Of a DNA stretch of 52,386 nt, positions 1-8,510 are shown piece by piece. The stretch comes from Pseudoalteromonas sp. BSi20652 (lineage in GTDB: Bacteria; Pseudomonadota; Gammaproteobacteria; Enterobacterales; Alteromonadaceae), in the NCBI RefSeq assembly GCF_000239855.1, contig NZ_BADT01000005.1, forward strand, positions 1-52,386, read 5' to 3'. The notes under the pieces were generated by a model. The model worked only from the letters and a program-made list of their open reading frames with translations, was not told where the DNA came from and did not search any database. A program made the translations under genes and the position numbers. Numbering within the stretch: the first letter of the stretch is position 1; every line of letters starts with the position of its first letter.

Positions 1-28
1 GTTCAAAGAATGCATTATAAGCTGAGTG

Positions 29-730
29 TTAAACCAGTTTTGATTCAATAAGCTCAAGTGCTTCTTCTAAAATAGTTTCTACCGCTTTTTTAGCGCGCTC
101 AGGATTGCGCGATTTTATGGTATCTAAAATATCAGCATGTTTTGCTACATCAGCACCTGGAACACCTTTAATGTGGTTGGTATAGCGAATGCTTACGCGC
201 AATGCGGTGCTTATAAATTCAGTTAACTGCACAAAAAAACGATTGTTACTTGCCACTAATATGCTGGTATGAAAAGCAATATCTGCTTCAAGTGGATCGT
301 CTAGCCCTTCATCAGCGTCAGCCATACGTGTAAGCGCGTTATCAATCTCTGCCAATTGCTCTTTAGTTGCGGTCATTGCAGCAAGTGCGGCCGCTTGTGG
401 CTCGAGTGCAACACGGACTTGAGTAAATTCTTTTAATAATGAAAGTGATGGTTTACTGCTTAAAATCCAACGCAGTACGTCGGTATCAAACATGTTCCAG
501 CTGCTTTCTGGGAGTACGCGAATACCTTGCTTAGGGCGTGACGAAATTAACCCTTTAGCAGAGAGCATTTTTACAGCTTCGCGAGTGGCGCTGCGGCTCA
601 CATCGTATTTAATACATAGGTCAGCTTCTGATGGTAAACCTTCACTTACTGGGTACACGCCACGCACAATAGCAAAACCTAAATCGTGAGTTAGTTGATG
701 TGTTAAATTTTGGCGAGGTTGGCTTTTCAT
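29..730 (-). CDS. FadR-subfamily GntR transcriptional regulator, DgoR-like
   Basis: A DNA-binding repressor of the GntR family, FadR branch: an N-terminal winged helix-turn-helix (key stretch SRSATREAVKMLSAKGLI) is followed by an all-helical FCD ligand-binding domain with the R..LEP and EAD..FH motifs. It is divergent from an SDR gene and a 2-keto-3-deoxygalactonate kinase gene, so I infer control of galactonate-type catabolism, as for DgoR. The open frame extends to 772, giving 247 residues. I chose the third Met at 730 (233 residues) because it fits E. coli DgoR length, has GGA upstream, and the 772 start would lie inside a repeated putative operator. The inducer cannot be read from sequence. 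Confidence 0.88.
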   Translation of the reverse strand: MKSQPRQNLTHQLTHDLGFAIVRGVYPVSEGLPSEADLCIKYDVSRSATREAVKMLSAKGLISSRPKQGIRVLPESSWNMFDTDVLRWILSSKPSLSLLKEFTQVRVALEPQAAALAAMTATKEQLAEIDNALTRMADADEGLDDPLEADIAFHTSILVASNNRFFVQLTEFISTALRVSIRYTNHIKGVPGADVAKHADILDTIKSRNPERAKKAVETILEEALELIESKLV

Positions 731-765
731 TGTGCAAATTTCCGAGTTCATTATTGCTTGGTTAT

Positions 766-804
766 ATATCATATATCATATTAATGTACGTAAGGATATG
801 ATAT
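766..804. promoter_or_regulatory. Triple ATATCATAT repeat, candidate operator
   Basis: The 9-mer ATATCATAT occurs at 766-774 and 773-781, and its exact reverse complement ATATGATAT at 796-804. The cluster lies between the divergent GntR regulator and the SDR-dgoK pair, where an autoregulatory operator would be expected. It also contains AT-rich promoter-like sequence, so part of the repetition may be chance. Confidence 0.45.
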
Positions 805-928
805 AAACTTTTAATTAGCTAAATATTTTAACACAGCAATAACAACTTAGTTTGGCTCTTTATACTGTAAATGTAAGTTTATAAAGAGTTTAAATAAAAT
901 TGAAAATGCGCCGTATGGAGAGTTTAAT

Positions 929-1687
929 TTGGACACCCTAGCTCAATATCATAGTATTTCTGGCAAAGTGATTTTTATTACAGGTGGTGCATCAGGCATT
1001 GGCAGAGCAATGGTTAAGTCCTTTGTAAACCAAAATGCAAAAGTAGCATTTATAGATATTGATGATAAGGCAGCGCAATCGCTTATTCGTGATTTACCCA
1101 ATGCAAAACTATGGTATAGGCAAGTCGATGTAACTGACTCTCATGCACTTCAGCAATCACTTGTGGATGCATGCGCCGCTTTTGGTGCCATTAATGTATT
1201 AGTTAATAATGTAGCGAACGACCGCCGCCAAGCGAGCGAAGACGTTACAGTGCAAGACTGGGATCAGTGCTTACAAATAAACTTAAACCCTGCATTTTTT
1301 GCCTCTCAAGTTGCTATGTCTTTTATGAAAGGCGATGGAGCCGGCAGTATCATTAACTTTAGCTCTATTAACGCCATTATGGGCCAGCCACAAATGGCAG
1401 GCTATGTAACCGCAAAAGCAGGGCTAATTGGTATGACTAAGGCATTGGCTCGCGATTACGGCGAGTTTGGTATTCGCGTTAACGCTATTTTACCTGGGTG
1501 GGTTGCTACCGACCGTCAACTAGCAAGCTGGTTTACCGAAGAAGAGCAAGTTAAGTGGATGGAAGCCATGGCGCTTAAAAAGTTAGTTACCCCTGAAGAT
1601 GTTGCTAATTTGGCACTCTTTTTAGCCGCCGATGAAAGCAGTATGATCACCGGGCAGAGTATTAAAATCGACGGTGGGAGGCTTTAA
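929..1687 (+). CDS. SDR-family NAD(P)-dependent dehydrogenase
   Basis: A classical short-chain dehydrogenase of 252 residues. It has the Rossmann motif TGGASGIG (about residues 19-26), the NNVA structural motif, the catalytic Ser in NFSSINA, and YVTAK as the catalytic Tyr-x-x-x-Lys. The family oxidises or reduces sugars and alcohols in the cytosol. Being directly upstream of a 2-keto-3-deoxygalactonate kinase gene and opposite a DgoR-like regulator, it is probably a sugar or aldonate dehydrogenase such as galactose 1-dehydrogenase; the substrate is inferred from context. The best start is TTG at 929 with GGAG at 917-920; nearby ATGs at 906 and 915 are out of frame. Confidence 0.87.
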   Translation: MDTLAQYHSISGKVIFITGGASGIGRAMVKSFVNQNAKVAFIDIDDKAAQSLIRDLPNAKLWYRQVDVTDSHALQQSLVDACAAFGAINVLVNNVANDRRQASEDVTVQDWDQCLQINLNPAFFASQVAMSFMKGDGAGSIINFSSINAIMGQPQMAGYVTAKAGLIGMTKALARDYGEFGIRVNAILPGWVATDRQLASWFTEEEQVKWMEAMALKKLVTPEDVANLALFLAADESSMITGQSIKIDGGRL

Positions 1688-1690
1688 AGC

Positions 1691-2629
1691 TTGGCTACTT
1701 CATCTCTTTTTATTGCTGTTGACTGGGGCACGAGCCATTTACGTGCTTATTTGTGTGAAGTACAAGCGCAATCAACACTTAAACTATTAGCACAACGTGA
1801 TGGCCCTGGTGTTGTTAAGGCGAGTCAAAATTTTGAGCAAACCCTAGTCGACACTATTACGGTATGGCAGCAAGAATATGGAAGTTTACCTATATATATT
1901 GCCGGGCAAATTACCTCAAGTATTGGCTGGCACGAAACACCTTATTTAGAATGCCCAATTAATCCCGAAGGGTTACTTAATGCAGCAGTTAGCTTTGATT
2001 GTGCTGGGCATACAATTAAAGCGTTACCTGGCACAAAGTGTACGCTACAAAATGGCTTGTTTGATGTAATGCGCGGCGAAGAGTTGCAAATTTTGGGGTT
2101 TTTAAAACAAAACCCAGAGTATCAACAAGGTAAAATATTATTATGTTTACCAGGTACACACACAAAATGGGTGCTTATAAACAACGGCGAAATCATTTGC
2201 TTTAAAACAGCCATGACCGGCGAGCTATATGATTTACTGTGCCATCAAAGTGTGCTCATCCCCAGCGACTGCGAAGATGGTTGTTTTGATTGGATAGCAT
2301 TTGAGCAAGGCTGTAAGTTAACACTTGGCAGTGACAGTGGTAATTTAGCACATGGTATTTTTAGCGTGCGTACCCGTCAGCTTTCAAAGGAGTTAACACC
2401 AGTGCAAGCTAAAGCCTATTTATCAGGTGTATTAATTGGTAGTGATGTGCGCGCAGCTCGTCACGCTAGCGAATGGCAATTATTGGGTGATACTCAGGTA
2501 ATTGTAATTGGCACTAAGCAGCTTAATAAGTGTTTTTCTACCGCACTAAGTCAAATAGGCGTGAACTGTGTTGAGTTTGATATTAAAGAAGCTACGTTGA
2601 GCGGCTTTAATTTTTTATATAGCCAGTAA
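1691..2629 (+). CDS. dgoK: 2-dehydro-3-deoxygalactonokinase
   Basis: DgoK phosphorylates 2-keto-3-deoxygalactonate with ATP, the kinase step of the De Ley-Doudoroff galactose pathway, before aldolase cleavage to pyruvate and glyceraldehyde-3-phosphate. The 312-residue protein (E. coli enzyme about 292) begins with the DgoK phosphate-loop motif DWGTSHLRAYL and contains MRGEELQILG and LCLPGTHTKW, all typical of the family. The start is TTG at 1691 with a strong GGGAGG site at 1676-1681 that overlaps the end of the SDR gene; the two genes are 3 bp apart and surely co-transcribed. The dgoA aldolase and the dehydratase are not in this window. Confidence 0.9.
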   Translation: MATSSLFIAVDWGTSHLRAYLCEVQAQSTLKLLAQRDGPGVVKASQNFEQTLVDTITVWQQEYGSLPIYIAGQITSSIGWHETPYLECPINPEGLLNAAVSFDCAGHTIKALPGTKCTLQNGLFDVMRGEELQILGFLKQNPEYQQGKILLCLPGTHTKWVLINNGEIICFKTAMTGELYDLLCHQSVLIPSDCEDGCFDWIAFEQGCKLTLGSDSGNLAHGIFSVRTRQLSKELTPVQAKAYLSGVLIGSDVRAARHASEWQLLGDTQVIVIGTKQLNKCFSTALSQIGVNCVEFDIKEATLSGFNFLYSQ

Positions 2630-2633
2630 AATT

Positions 2634-2671
2634 AAAGCCCCTTTATAACGGTCAGGCTATAAAGGGGCTTT
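2634..2671. terminator. Bidirectional terminator between dgoK and glpD
   Basis: A perfect 14-bp stem, AAAGCCCCTTTATA at 2634-2647 pairing with 2658-2671, has a 10-nt loop and A/T runs on both outer sides. It lies between convergent dgoK and glpD, so it can stop transcription from both. Confidence 0.85.
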
Positions 2672-2714
2672 ACGGGAAGTAATTAAAAACCTTTAAAATC
2701 AATTGCTTTAACTA

Positions 2715-4223
2715 TTATTTAGCGCTTTTAGTCGCTTTGCGTTGTTCAATATAATTAGTAAGCGTTGCGGTTTGCTCTTCATTTAATCGCAGTCCTAACT
2801 TGGTGCGGCGCCATAATATGTTATATGCGTTTTCAGCCCATTCTTCATTTAATAAAAAATCAACTTCTGCTGCAAATAAGTGATGACCAAAATCTTGTCC
2901 TAAATCGCTTAATTGCTTTGCGTTGCCTAAAACGTGGGTAGTACGTGTACCATAAGTACGCACAAAGCGATTTAATAGTATTTGTGGTAACCAATTATAG
3001 TGTGTTTGCAGTTGTGTTTTGAGTGCTTTTACAGAGCTAAAATCACCACCGGGTAAAGCGCTGTGCTTGGTCCATGCTTCACCCATTTGTGGATAAAAAT
3101 CTTCAAGCATATTAACCGCAGCTTCTGCAAGTTTACGATAAGTAGTAATCTTACCACCAAACACACTCAGTAAAGGCGTGTTCTTACCTTCATTAGAAAG
3201 CTCTAGTTTATAGTCACGAGTAACCGCTTGTGCATTAACTGATTCGTCATCAAGCAAGGGACGTACGCCCGAAAAGGTATGCACAATGTCTTGGCGTTTA
3301 ATCGGCGTTTTAAAGTAGCTATTAGTAATATCGATAAGGTAATCGATTTCTTCTTCGCTAATTTTTACATCCTGTGCGGCACCTTTGTGTTCTACATCAG
3401 TTGTGCCAATAAGTGAGAAGTCATCTTCAAACGGAATAACAAACACAATACGCTGATCTTTGTTTTGTAAAATATAAGCGTGTGGCTCATCGTGAATGCG
3501 CGGGACTACTATGTGGCTGCCTTTTACAAGGCGAATATTTTGTGGCGATTTTTCTTTAAGTGCTTCATCAAATAATTTAGCAACCCAAGGACCCGCCGCA
3601 TTTACAATGCCTTTAGCTGAAATAGCATAGCGAGATTGAGTACCTTGTTGCTCAAGCGTTACTTGCCATTTACCTTGCTCACGATGCGCTTTTACACACT
3701 TAGTTTTTGTAGCAATTACAGCGCCTTTTTGTTGCGCAGCTAATGCATTTAAAATGACTAAACGAGAGTCATCAACCCATCCGTCTGCATACTCAAAACC
3801 CTTAGTAATAGAGGGTTCTAGTACGCTATGTTCGCCAAATTTAATGCTTTTTGAACTAGGCAAAGTAACGCGCTTAGCTAAGTTGTCGTACATAAACAAG
3901 CCAATACGAATCATCCAAGCTGGGCGTAAATGCTTTTGATGTGGCAATCTAAATGTCAGCGGCCACATAATGTGAGGGGCATTTTTTAAAAGCACTTCAC
4001 GCTCAGCTAGTGCCTCTTTTACTAATCTAAATTCGTAATGCTCGAGGTATCGCAAACCGCCGTGTATAAGCTTAGAGCTGTTTGAAGAGGTTGCACAAGC
4101 TAAGTCAGACTGTTCGCACAAAAGTACTTTAAGTCCTCTACCTGCAGCATCTGCTGCTATGCCTGTGCCATTTACACCGCCACCGATGACTAGTAAGTCA
4201 TATTCGTTATCTGCTAATTCCAC
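2715..4223 (-). CDS. glpD: Aerobic glycerol-3-phosphate dehydrogenase
   Basis: GlpD oxidises sn-glycerol-3-phosphate to dihydroxyacetone phosphate at the inner face of the cytoplasmic membrane and passes electrons to quinone. The 502-residue protein (E. coli 501) has the FAD dinucleotide-binding motif GGGVNGTGIAADAAGRG (about residues 14-30), SSKLIHGGLRYLEHYEF, NAAGPW, and the C-terminal GGKITTYR motif. It lies downstream of glpK on the same strand with a 213-bp gap that holds its own promoter. No damage is visible. Confidence 0.97.
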   Translation of the reverse strand: MELADNEYDLLVIGGGVNGTGIAADAAGRGLKVLLCEQSDLACATSSNSSKLIHGGLRYLEHYEFRLVKEALAEREVLLKNAPHIMWPLTFRLPHQKHLRPAWMIRIGLFMYDNLAKRVTLPSSKSIKFGEHSVLEPSITKGFEYADGWVDDSRLVILNALAAQQKGAVIATKTKCVKAHREQGKWQVTLEQQGTQSRYAISAKGIVNAAGPWVAKLFDEALKEKSPQNIRLVKGSHIVVPRIHDEPHAYILQNKDQRIVFVIPFEDDFSLIGTTDVEHKGAAQDVKISEEEIDYLIDITNSYFKTPIKRQDIVHTFSGVRPLLDDESVNAQAVTRDYKLELSNEGKNTPLLSVFGGKITTYRKLAEAAVNMLEDFYPQMGEAWTKHSALPGGDFSSVKALKTQLQTHYNWLPQILLNRFVRTYGTRTTHVLGNAKQLSDLGQDFGHHLFAAEVDFLLNEEWAENAYNILWRRTKLGLRLNEEQTATLTNYIEQRKATKSAK

Positions 4224-4264
4224 CGAGCACCCTTTTTATTTGTAATATAAATAATACATATAGC

Positions 4265-4293
4265 ATCATAAAGCTGCTGTTTTCATTTGACAA
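4265..4293 (-). promoter_or_regulatory. Sigma70-type promoter of glpD
   Basis: On the minus strand TTGTCA (4293-4288) and TATGAT (4270-4265) are separated by exactly 17 bp. Predicted transcription starts near 4258, about 35 nt before the glpD ATG. So glpD can be transcribed independently of glpK. Confidence 0.65.
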
Positions 4294-4367
4294 TAGAAAA
4301 CCCAGTTTTTTATTCGTTAAATTTTTGCGCTGATCTATTTGTAATTTAGGGCAGTAAAGCACGTATT

Positions 4368-4398
4368 TTTTTAACCGACTATTTAGCGAGGTTAAAAA
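4368..4398. repeat. 9-bp inverted repeat between glpK and glpD
   Basis: TTTTTAACC at 4368-4376 pairs perfectly with GGTTAAAAA at 4390-4398 around 13 nt. It lies between the glpK stop and the glpD promoter. On the glpK strand the hairpin is followed by A residues, not U, so it is a poor intrinsic terminator. An operator is possible; I cannot assign a regulator. Confidence 0.4.
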
Positions 4399-4436
4399 GG
4401 TAAAGTGACTAAAGCAATTGCCTAGCCACGTCTTAA

Positions 4437-5936
4437 TTACTGCGAGCAGTTTTTATTTGTTAAACATACTTGGGCAACACAATGCTGCCATTTTGCATAG
4501 AGATCGTTACGTTCATCGGCGCTCATGGTTGGTTCAAAACGACGGTCGCACGTCCACATTTTTGATAACTGCTCAGTTGACTCGTACACACCAGTTTGTA
4601 AGCCTGCTAAATATGCTACGCCTAAAGAGGTCGTTTCGGTCACAGTTGGGCGCTCTACGGTTGCACCTAAAATGTTTGATAAAAAGGTCATTACCCAATT
4701 GTTTTTTACCATGCCGCCATCTACACGAAGCACACTTGGGCGAAGACCATCACGCTCCATCGCTTTTTGTAAATCTTTGGTTTGGTAACCAACCGATTGC
4801 AGCGCTGCAGCAACTATGGTGCTAATCCCCGAATCGCGTGTTAGGCCTAAAATAGCGCCACGTGCATTAGGGTCCCAATAAGGCGCGCCTAAACCCGTAA
4901 ACGAAGGCACTAAAAATACACCATGATCGAGCGGTACATCTTTAACCATCGACTCACTTTCGCCTGCATGACTAAGTAGCTTTAAGCCTTCAACAATCCA
5001 CTGCATGGTTGCACCAGCCATAAAAATACTGCCCTCAATGGCGTAAGTTGGCTTGCCGTTTAATCTATAAGCAACAGTGGTCAATAAGCGGTTTTCTGAG
5101 GTCAGTGCTTTTTCGCCAGTATTGAGCATTAAAAAACAGCCAGTACCATATGTACTTTTAGCCATGCCTTGCTCAAAACATGCGTGGCCAACAAGCGCAG
5201 CTTGTTGATCGCCTGCAATACCACATACGCGAATTGGCGCGCCAAAAATGTCAGCACTGGTTGAGCCAAACTCATCAGCTGAATCCATTACTTCTGGCAG
5301 CATAGATTTTGGAATATCGAATAACTCTAGAAGCTCTTGATCCCATTGCTGGGTGTGAATATTAAATAACATAGTGCGCGATGCATTGGTTGCATCGGTG
5401 CGGTGTTCTTTGCCGTTAGTTAGCTGCCAAAGTAGGTAAGTGTCAACTGTACCGAAGGCGAGTTCGCCAGCAAGCGCTTGTTCGCGTGCGCCCTCGACAT
5501 TATCTAAAATCCAACGAATTTTAGTGGCCGAAAAATAAGGATCGAGCAATAAGCCTGTTTTTTCGCTTATCGTTTGGCAAAGCTCATCAGTTGTTAGGCT
5601 TTCGCAATAGTCACTCGTGCGGCGGTCTTGCCAAACAATCGCGTTATAAATAGTTTTGCCTGTTTTTTTGTTCCACACTAAAGTGGTTTCGCGCTGGTTG
5701 GTGATACCAATAGCAATAATTTCTTCAGGCTTTACATCATTTTCAACGAGTACTTCGCGGCTGGTGCTAAGTACTGTTTGCCAAATATCGTTAGGATCGT
5801 GTTCAACCCAGCCATTTTGTGGAAAATGCTGCGGGAATTCTTGTTGTGCTGTACCAAAAACGTCTGCATCTTTTGTAAACAAGATGGCCCGAGAGCTTGT
5901 GGTTCCTTGATCAATTGAGAGTATGTATTTGGACAT
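4437..5936 (-). CDS. glpK: Glycerol kinase
   Basis: GlpK phosphorylates glycerol to sn-glycerol-3-phosphate in the cytosol, supplying GlpD. At 499 residues it matches the family (E. coli 502). Visible FGGY-kinase features are the N-terminal ATP motif [14 protein letters not shown] (residues 6-19), the substrate-binding [27 protein letters not shown], and the C-terminal [10 protein letters not shown]. No glpF transporter gene lies beside it. The start ATG at 5936 has only a weak ribosome site. Confidence 0.97.
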   Translation of the reverse strand: MSKYILSIDQGTTSSRAILFTKDADVFGTAQQEFPQHFPQNGWVEHDPNDIWQTVLSTSREVLVENDVKPEEIIAIGITNQRETTLVWNKKTGKTIYNAIVWQDRRTSDYCESLTTDELCQTISEKTGLLLDPYFSATKIRWILDNVEGAREQALAGELAFGTVDTYLLWQLTNGKEHRTDATNASRTMLFNIHTQQWDQELLELFDIPKSMLPEVMDSADEFGSTSADIFGAPIRVCGIAGDQQAALVGHACFEQGMAKSTYGTGCFLMLNTGEKALTSENRLLTTVAYRLNGKPTYAIEGSIFMAGATMQWIVEGLKLLSHAGESESMVKDVPLDHGVFLVPSFTGLGAPYWDPNARGAILGLTRDSGISTIVAAALQSVGYQTKDLQKAMERDGLRPSVLRVDGGMVKNNWVMTFLSNILGATVERPTVTETTSLGVAYLAGLQTGVYESTEQLSKMWTCDRRFEPTMSADERNDLYAKWQHCVAQVCLTNKNCSQ

Positions 5937-6095
5937 AGTTATTAATATTATTTATCTTACATATAGCTAGATTGCCTTTAACTGAGGCTAATGGCAATGA
6001 TTTTTTCTTAAAATTCCTGATTAAAAAGTAAGCGTGTTTTTTAACTGTTAACTCTTTAATAAAACACGTTTTACTTTGAGGTGATTTTAAGTGCG

Positions 6096-6123
6096 AACAC
6101 GGCTATAAAAAAATAGCCGTGTT
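6096..6123 (-). terminator. Stem-loop after the hydrolase gene
   Basis: An 11-bp perfect stem, AACACGGCTAT (6096-6106) with ATAGCCGTGTT (6113-6123), closes a loop of six A (U on the minus-strand RNA). It begins 8 nt after the hydrolase stop. The U run is in the loop instead of after the stem, so it may be a weak terminator or an mRNA 3'-end stabiliser. Confidence 0.55.
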
Positions 6124-6130
6124 GAGTAAG

Positions 6131-7459
6131 TTATTTAGCGTGTGGTTTAGCTTGCTGCCAATCCATACCGGTAGAAAAGCGATTATCAAACCCGCGCCAC
6201 TGTGGTAGTGGTTTAGCGTCAACAACAGCTTGGTCGCCGTTTTGTGGTAAATCTAAGTATTCACATTGAGTGGTTATGCCTTTTACATGACAGTCCATCA
6301 TCGCAAGTACAAAATGCTTGTTGGTTTCGTTAATTGTGCGCATAGACCATGATGGCTCGTAGTAATGACCAATATCTAATTCACTGCTGCTTTGTGCAAT
6401 AGCAGGAGCTGGATGAGGTGCAATATTATGGCGCGCATTTTTGTAAGTAAGCATGTACTTATCTTGGCTGCCTGTCTGGTTATAAAGGTTTTTAATGCCT
6501 TCAAAACCCGAAATGTCATCTAAGTCACCGGCTACATAAAGTGATGGCACTCTAATATTTTGCATTGCTTTGGCATCAAATATAGCGTGCTGTCCGCCCC
6601 ATGGTGCAAAGGCCACCATCGCTTTTATACGCGGGTCTATTTTTGGGTTTTGGTATTGCCCACCAGCGCAGCTGTTTAGTAATTGCTGTACTTTTTCAAT
6701 TTGAACAGGGTCTTTCATACCCGTAAACATAGCCGTTGTTTGCTCATTAAAAGCGTAACAACCACCTATCGTATTTACAGCGCCATAGCCACCCATTGAG
6801 TAACCAATTACGCCTGCGCTTTTCTTATCTACTTGCTTGCTTGCAAAGTTGTTTTGCTCATTAAAGTAATTAATAACAAACTGCTGATCGCGTGAGCGAT
6901 TTATAAGCGTGCTAAAAAAGCCAGAGAACGGCGCATTTTTAAAATCAACATCGGCATTGGTTGAGTCAGTATGATCAATAGCTACCACAATGTAACCGTG
7001 CGACGCTAAATGCTCGCCAAGGTAGTACATAATTGTACGGTAACCGGTATAACCGTGCGAAAGCACTATCACAGGGTAGTGTTCTTTATTATTAATGGCG
7101 ACATCACGCATTGCATCGGCTTGCAGAGTAAACTCTTTACCTGAGCGAGTTTCATCTGTGTAGCTGCTAAGTGGCGCTTTTGCTGTATTTGCAGCCGGAT
7201 ACCACACTTCTACTTTTAAAGGGCGATCTTTTTGACCTTGTGTAGCGGGGTCAAATTGCGCAGGGTTAACTAAATCAAGTGTTTTCACGCCTACGTTGTA
7301 ACTTCCTTTAGCTGCAAGCTCTGGCAATACTTCGCTAGTGATTGGCGGATATAGCTGCTCAGGCTCATTAGATGCAGCAACCGCTACACTCGCAGATAGA
7401 CTGCACGTAGCTAACAATATGGCTTTTGAAAGCCCTTTTAATTTGTGTGTCGTTGTCAT
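6131..7459 (-). CDS. Secreted alpha/beta hydrolase (dienelactone hydrolase / PAF-acetylhydrolase-like)
   Basis: This 442-residue protein is nested in the longer fused frame and probably is the original gene: its ATG at 7459 is preceded by AAGG at 7467-7470, and it begins with a classical signal peptide (KLKGLSKAILLATCSLSASV, then AVAAS), so it is exported. The mature part has the esterase nucleophile elbow GYSMGGYG, a preceding VIVLSHGYTGYRT oxyanion-type loop, an acid residue in AGDLDD and a His in ARHNIAPHP, giving a complete Ser-Asp-His triad. Such enzymes cleave esters in the periplasm or outside the cell; the substrate is unknown. A stem-loop follows the stop. Confidence 0.85.
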   Translation of the reverse strand: MTTTHKLKGLSKAILLATCSLSASVAVAASNEPEQLYPPITSEVLPELAAKGSYNVGVKTLDLVNPAQFDPATQGQKDRPLKVEVWYPAANTAKAPLSSYTDETRSGKEFTLQADAMRDVAINNKEHYPVIVLSHGYTGYRTIMYYLGEHLASHGYIVVAIDHTDSTNADVDFKNAPFSGFFSTLINRSRDQQFVINYFNEQNNFASKQVDKKSAGVIGYSMGGYGAVNTIGGCYAFNEQTTAMFTGMKDPVQIEKVQQLLNSCAGGQYQNPKIDPRIKAMVAFAPWGGQHAIFDAKAMQNIRVPSLYVAGDLDDISGFEGIKNLYNQTGSQDKYMLTYKNARHNIAPHPAPAIAQSSSELDIGHYYEPSWSMRTINETNKHFVLAMMDCHVKGITTQCEYLDLPQNGDQAVVDAKPLPQWRGFDNRFSTGMDWQQAKPHAK

Positions 7460-8491
7460 TGTGTATCCTTGTTGTGTATTTTTATTTTTAATTTTGAGCT
7501 CTGCTGATTCTACGTTACTGCTGTATTTCAGCTGCCATTGGGCTCTTAGCGTATCCATTATGTTCATAACCCGTAAGCTAGTACTCAGTGGTAATGCGCT
7601 GCTTTGTGTTTGTTTTTGTAATATACACTGCGTGACATGTGTAATTTCAAACTTAAAGCTTTCATCATCGTTAAAGTTGTATTCAAAGTATTGCGGGTCT
7701 TGGCCGTTTATGTGTAGCTCTAACGTTTGTGCACCTACAAACTGAGGGATTCGAATATAGCCAAGCTCACCATTAATACATGCTTCTGTTGGGCCATTTT
7801 GCTGTAGTGCGCTGGCAAGAGATGCAAATTGCCCGTTACCGTAATCAACTATAGCAGTGCTTCGCTCATCAACGCCGGTTGTGCTTTTATGTACAAAGGA
7901 TTTGATGTGTTCAGGGGTTTTATTAAAGACTACATCAGCAATCGAAATAGGATAAATACCTAAATCGAGCAGGGCGCCACCCGCTGTTGCAGGGTTCATT
8001 AATCGATGAGTGTCGGCAAAGCTGCCAGGTAAACTAAAGTTGGCATTAACACTGTGCACATGACCAATAACACCTTCACTTAGGAGTTGTTGTAACTTTA
8101 CTATGGCTGGTAAAAACCGCATCCAAACACCTTCCATTAAAAAGCAGTTTTGTTGCTTGGCAAGCTCAGTGAGGTTTTGCAATTGCTTAGCATTAACGGT
8201 AATCGGTTTTTCGCTTAGCACGTGTTTATTGTGTGTTAAGCATTGGGCGATAGTTTTAAAGTGTTGATCGTGGGTATTGGCAATATATATGGCGTCTATA
8301 TTTGGGCATTGAATAAGTGCTTGATAGCTTTCATAGCCTTGAATATTGTACGGTGTGGCAAATTCTTTAGCGCGCTGCACACTCGTTGATGCAGCGCCAA
8401 TAAGCTGTGCATTACTGCAATGCACAATGCTTTTAGCAAAGGTGTGAGCTATATTGCCACACCCAACAATTCCCCAATTAACCTTTGCCAT
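6131..8491 (-). CDS. Stop-loss fusion: Gfo/Idh/MocA oxidoreductase read into a secreted hydrolase
   Basis: One uninterrupted 786-codon frame covers two proteins that normally stand apart. Residues 1 to about 330 form a Gfo/Idh/MocA NAD(P)-dependent sugar oxidoreductase: the Rossmann motif GIVGCGNIAHTFAKS near residue 7, the SEKPITVNAKQ motif, and GGALLDLGIYPI, most like the dihydrodiol/xylose dehydrogenase branch. After QWQLKYSSN the frame runs without a stop through a lysine/asparagine-rich linker into Met345, which has its own ribosome site and starts a signal peptide. The gene starts 19 bp after galK and is probably the fourth gene of the gal operon. The fusion may be a true stop loss, a nearby frameshift, or a sequence error. 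A fused product would carry an internal export signal. Confidence 0.8.
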   Translation of the reverse strand: MAKVNWGIVGCGNIAHTFAKSIVHCSNAQLIGAASTSVQRAKEFATPYNIQGYESYQALIQCPNIDAIYIANTHDQHFKTIAQCLTHNKHVLSEKPITVNAKQLQNLTELAKQQNCFLMEGVWMRFLPAIVKLQQLLSEGVIGHVHSVNANFSLPGSFADTHRLMNPATAGGALLDLGIYPISIADVVFNKTPEHIKSFVHKSTTGVDERSTAIVDYGNGQFASLASALQQNGPTEACINGELGYIRIPQFVGAQTLELHINGQDPQYFEYNFNDDESFKFEITHVTQCILQKQTQSSALPLSTSLRVMNIMDTLRAQWQLKYSSNVESAELKIKNKNTQQGYTMTTTHKLKGLSKAILLATCSLSASVAVAASNEPEQLYPPITSEVLPELAAKGSYNVGVKTLDLVNPAQFDPATQGQKDRPLKVEVWYPAANTAKAPLSSYTDETRSGKEFTLQADAMRDVAINNKEHYPVIVLSHGYTGYRTIMYYLGEHLASHGYIVVAIDHTDSTNADVDFKNAPFSGFFSTLINRSRDQQFVINYFNEQNNFASKQVDKKSAGVIGYSMGGYGAVNTIGGCYAFNEQTTAMFTGMKDPVQIEKVQQLLNSCAGGQYQNPKIDPRIKAMVAFAPWGGQHAIFDAKAMQNIRVPSLYVAGDLDDISGFEGIKNLYNQTGSQDKYMLTYKNARHNIAPHPAPAIAQSSSELDIGHYYEPSWSMRTINETNKHFVLAMMDCHVKGITTQCEYLDLPQNGDQAVVDAKPLPQWRGFDNRFSTGMDWQQAKPHAK

Positions 8492-8510
8492 ACTTATTCC
8501 TTAAGTTTAT

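Noticed and set aside
731-772. Longer N-terminus for the GntR regulator starting at 772
   Set aside because: It lacks a ribosome site, exceeds the family length and overlaps the repeated operator-like array.
4418-4825. 135-codon plus-strand frame opposite glpK
   Set aside because: It is antisense to a well-conserved gene and its product has no family features.
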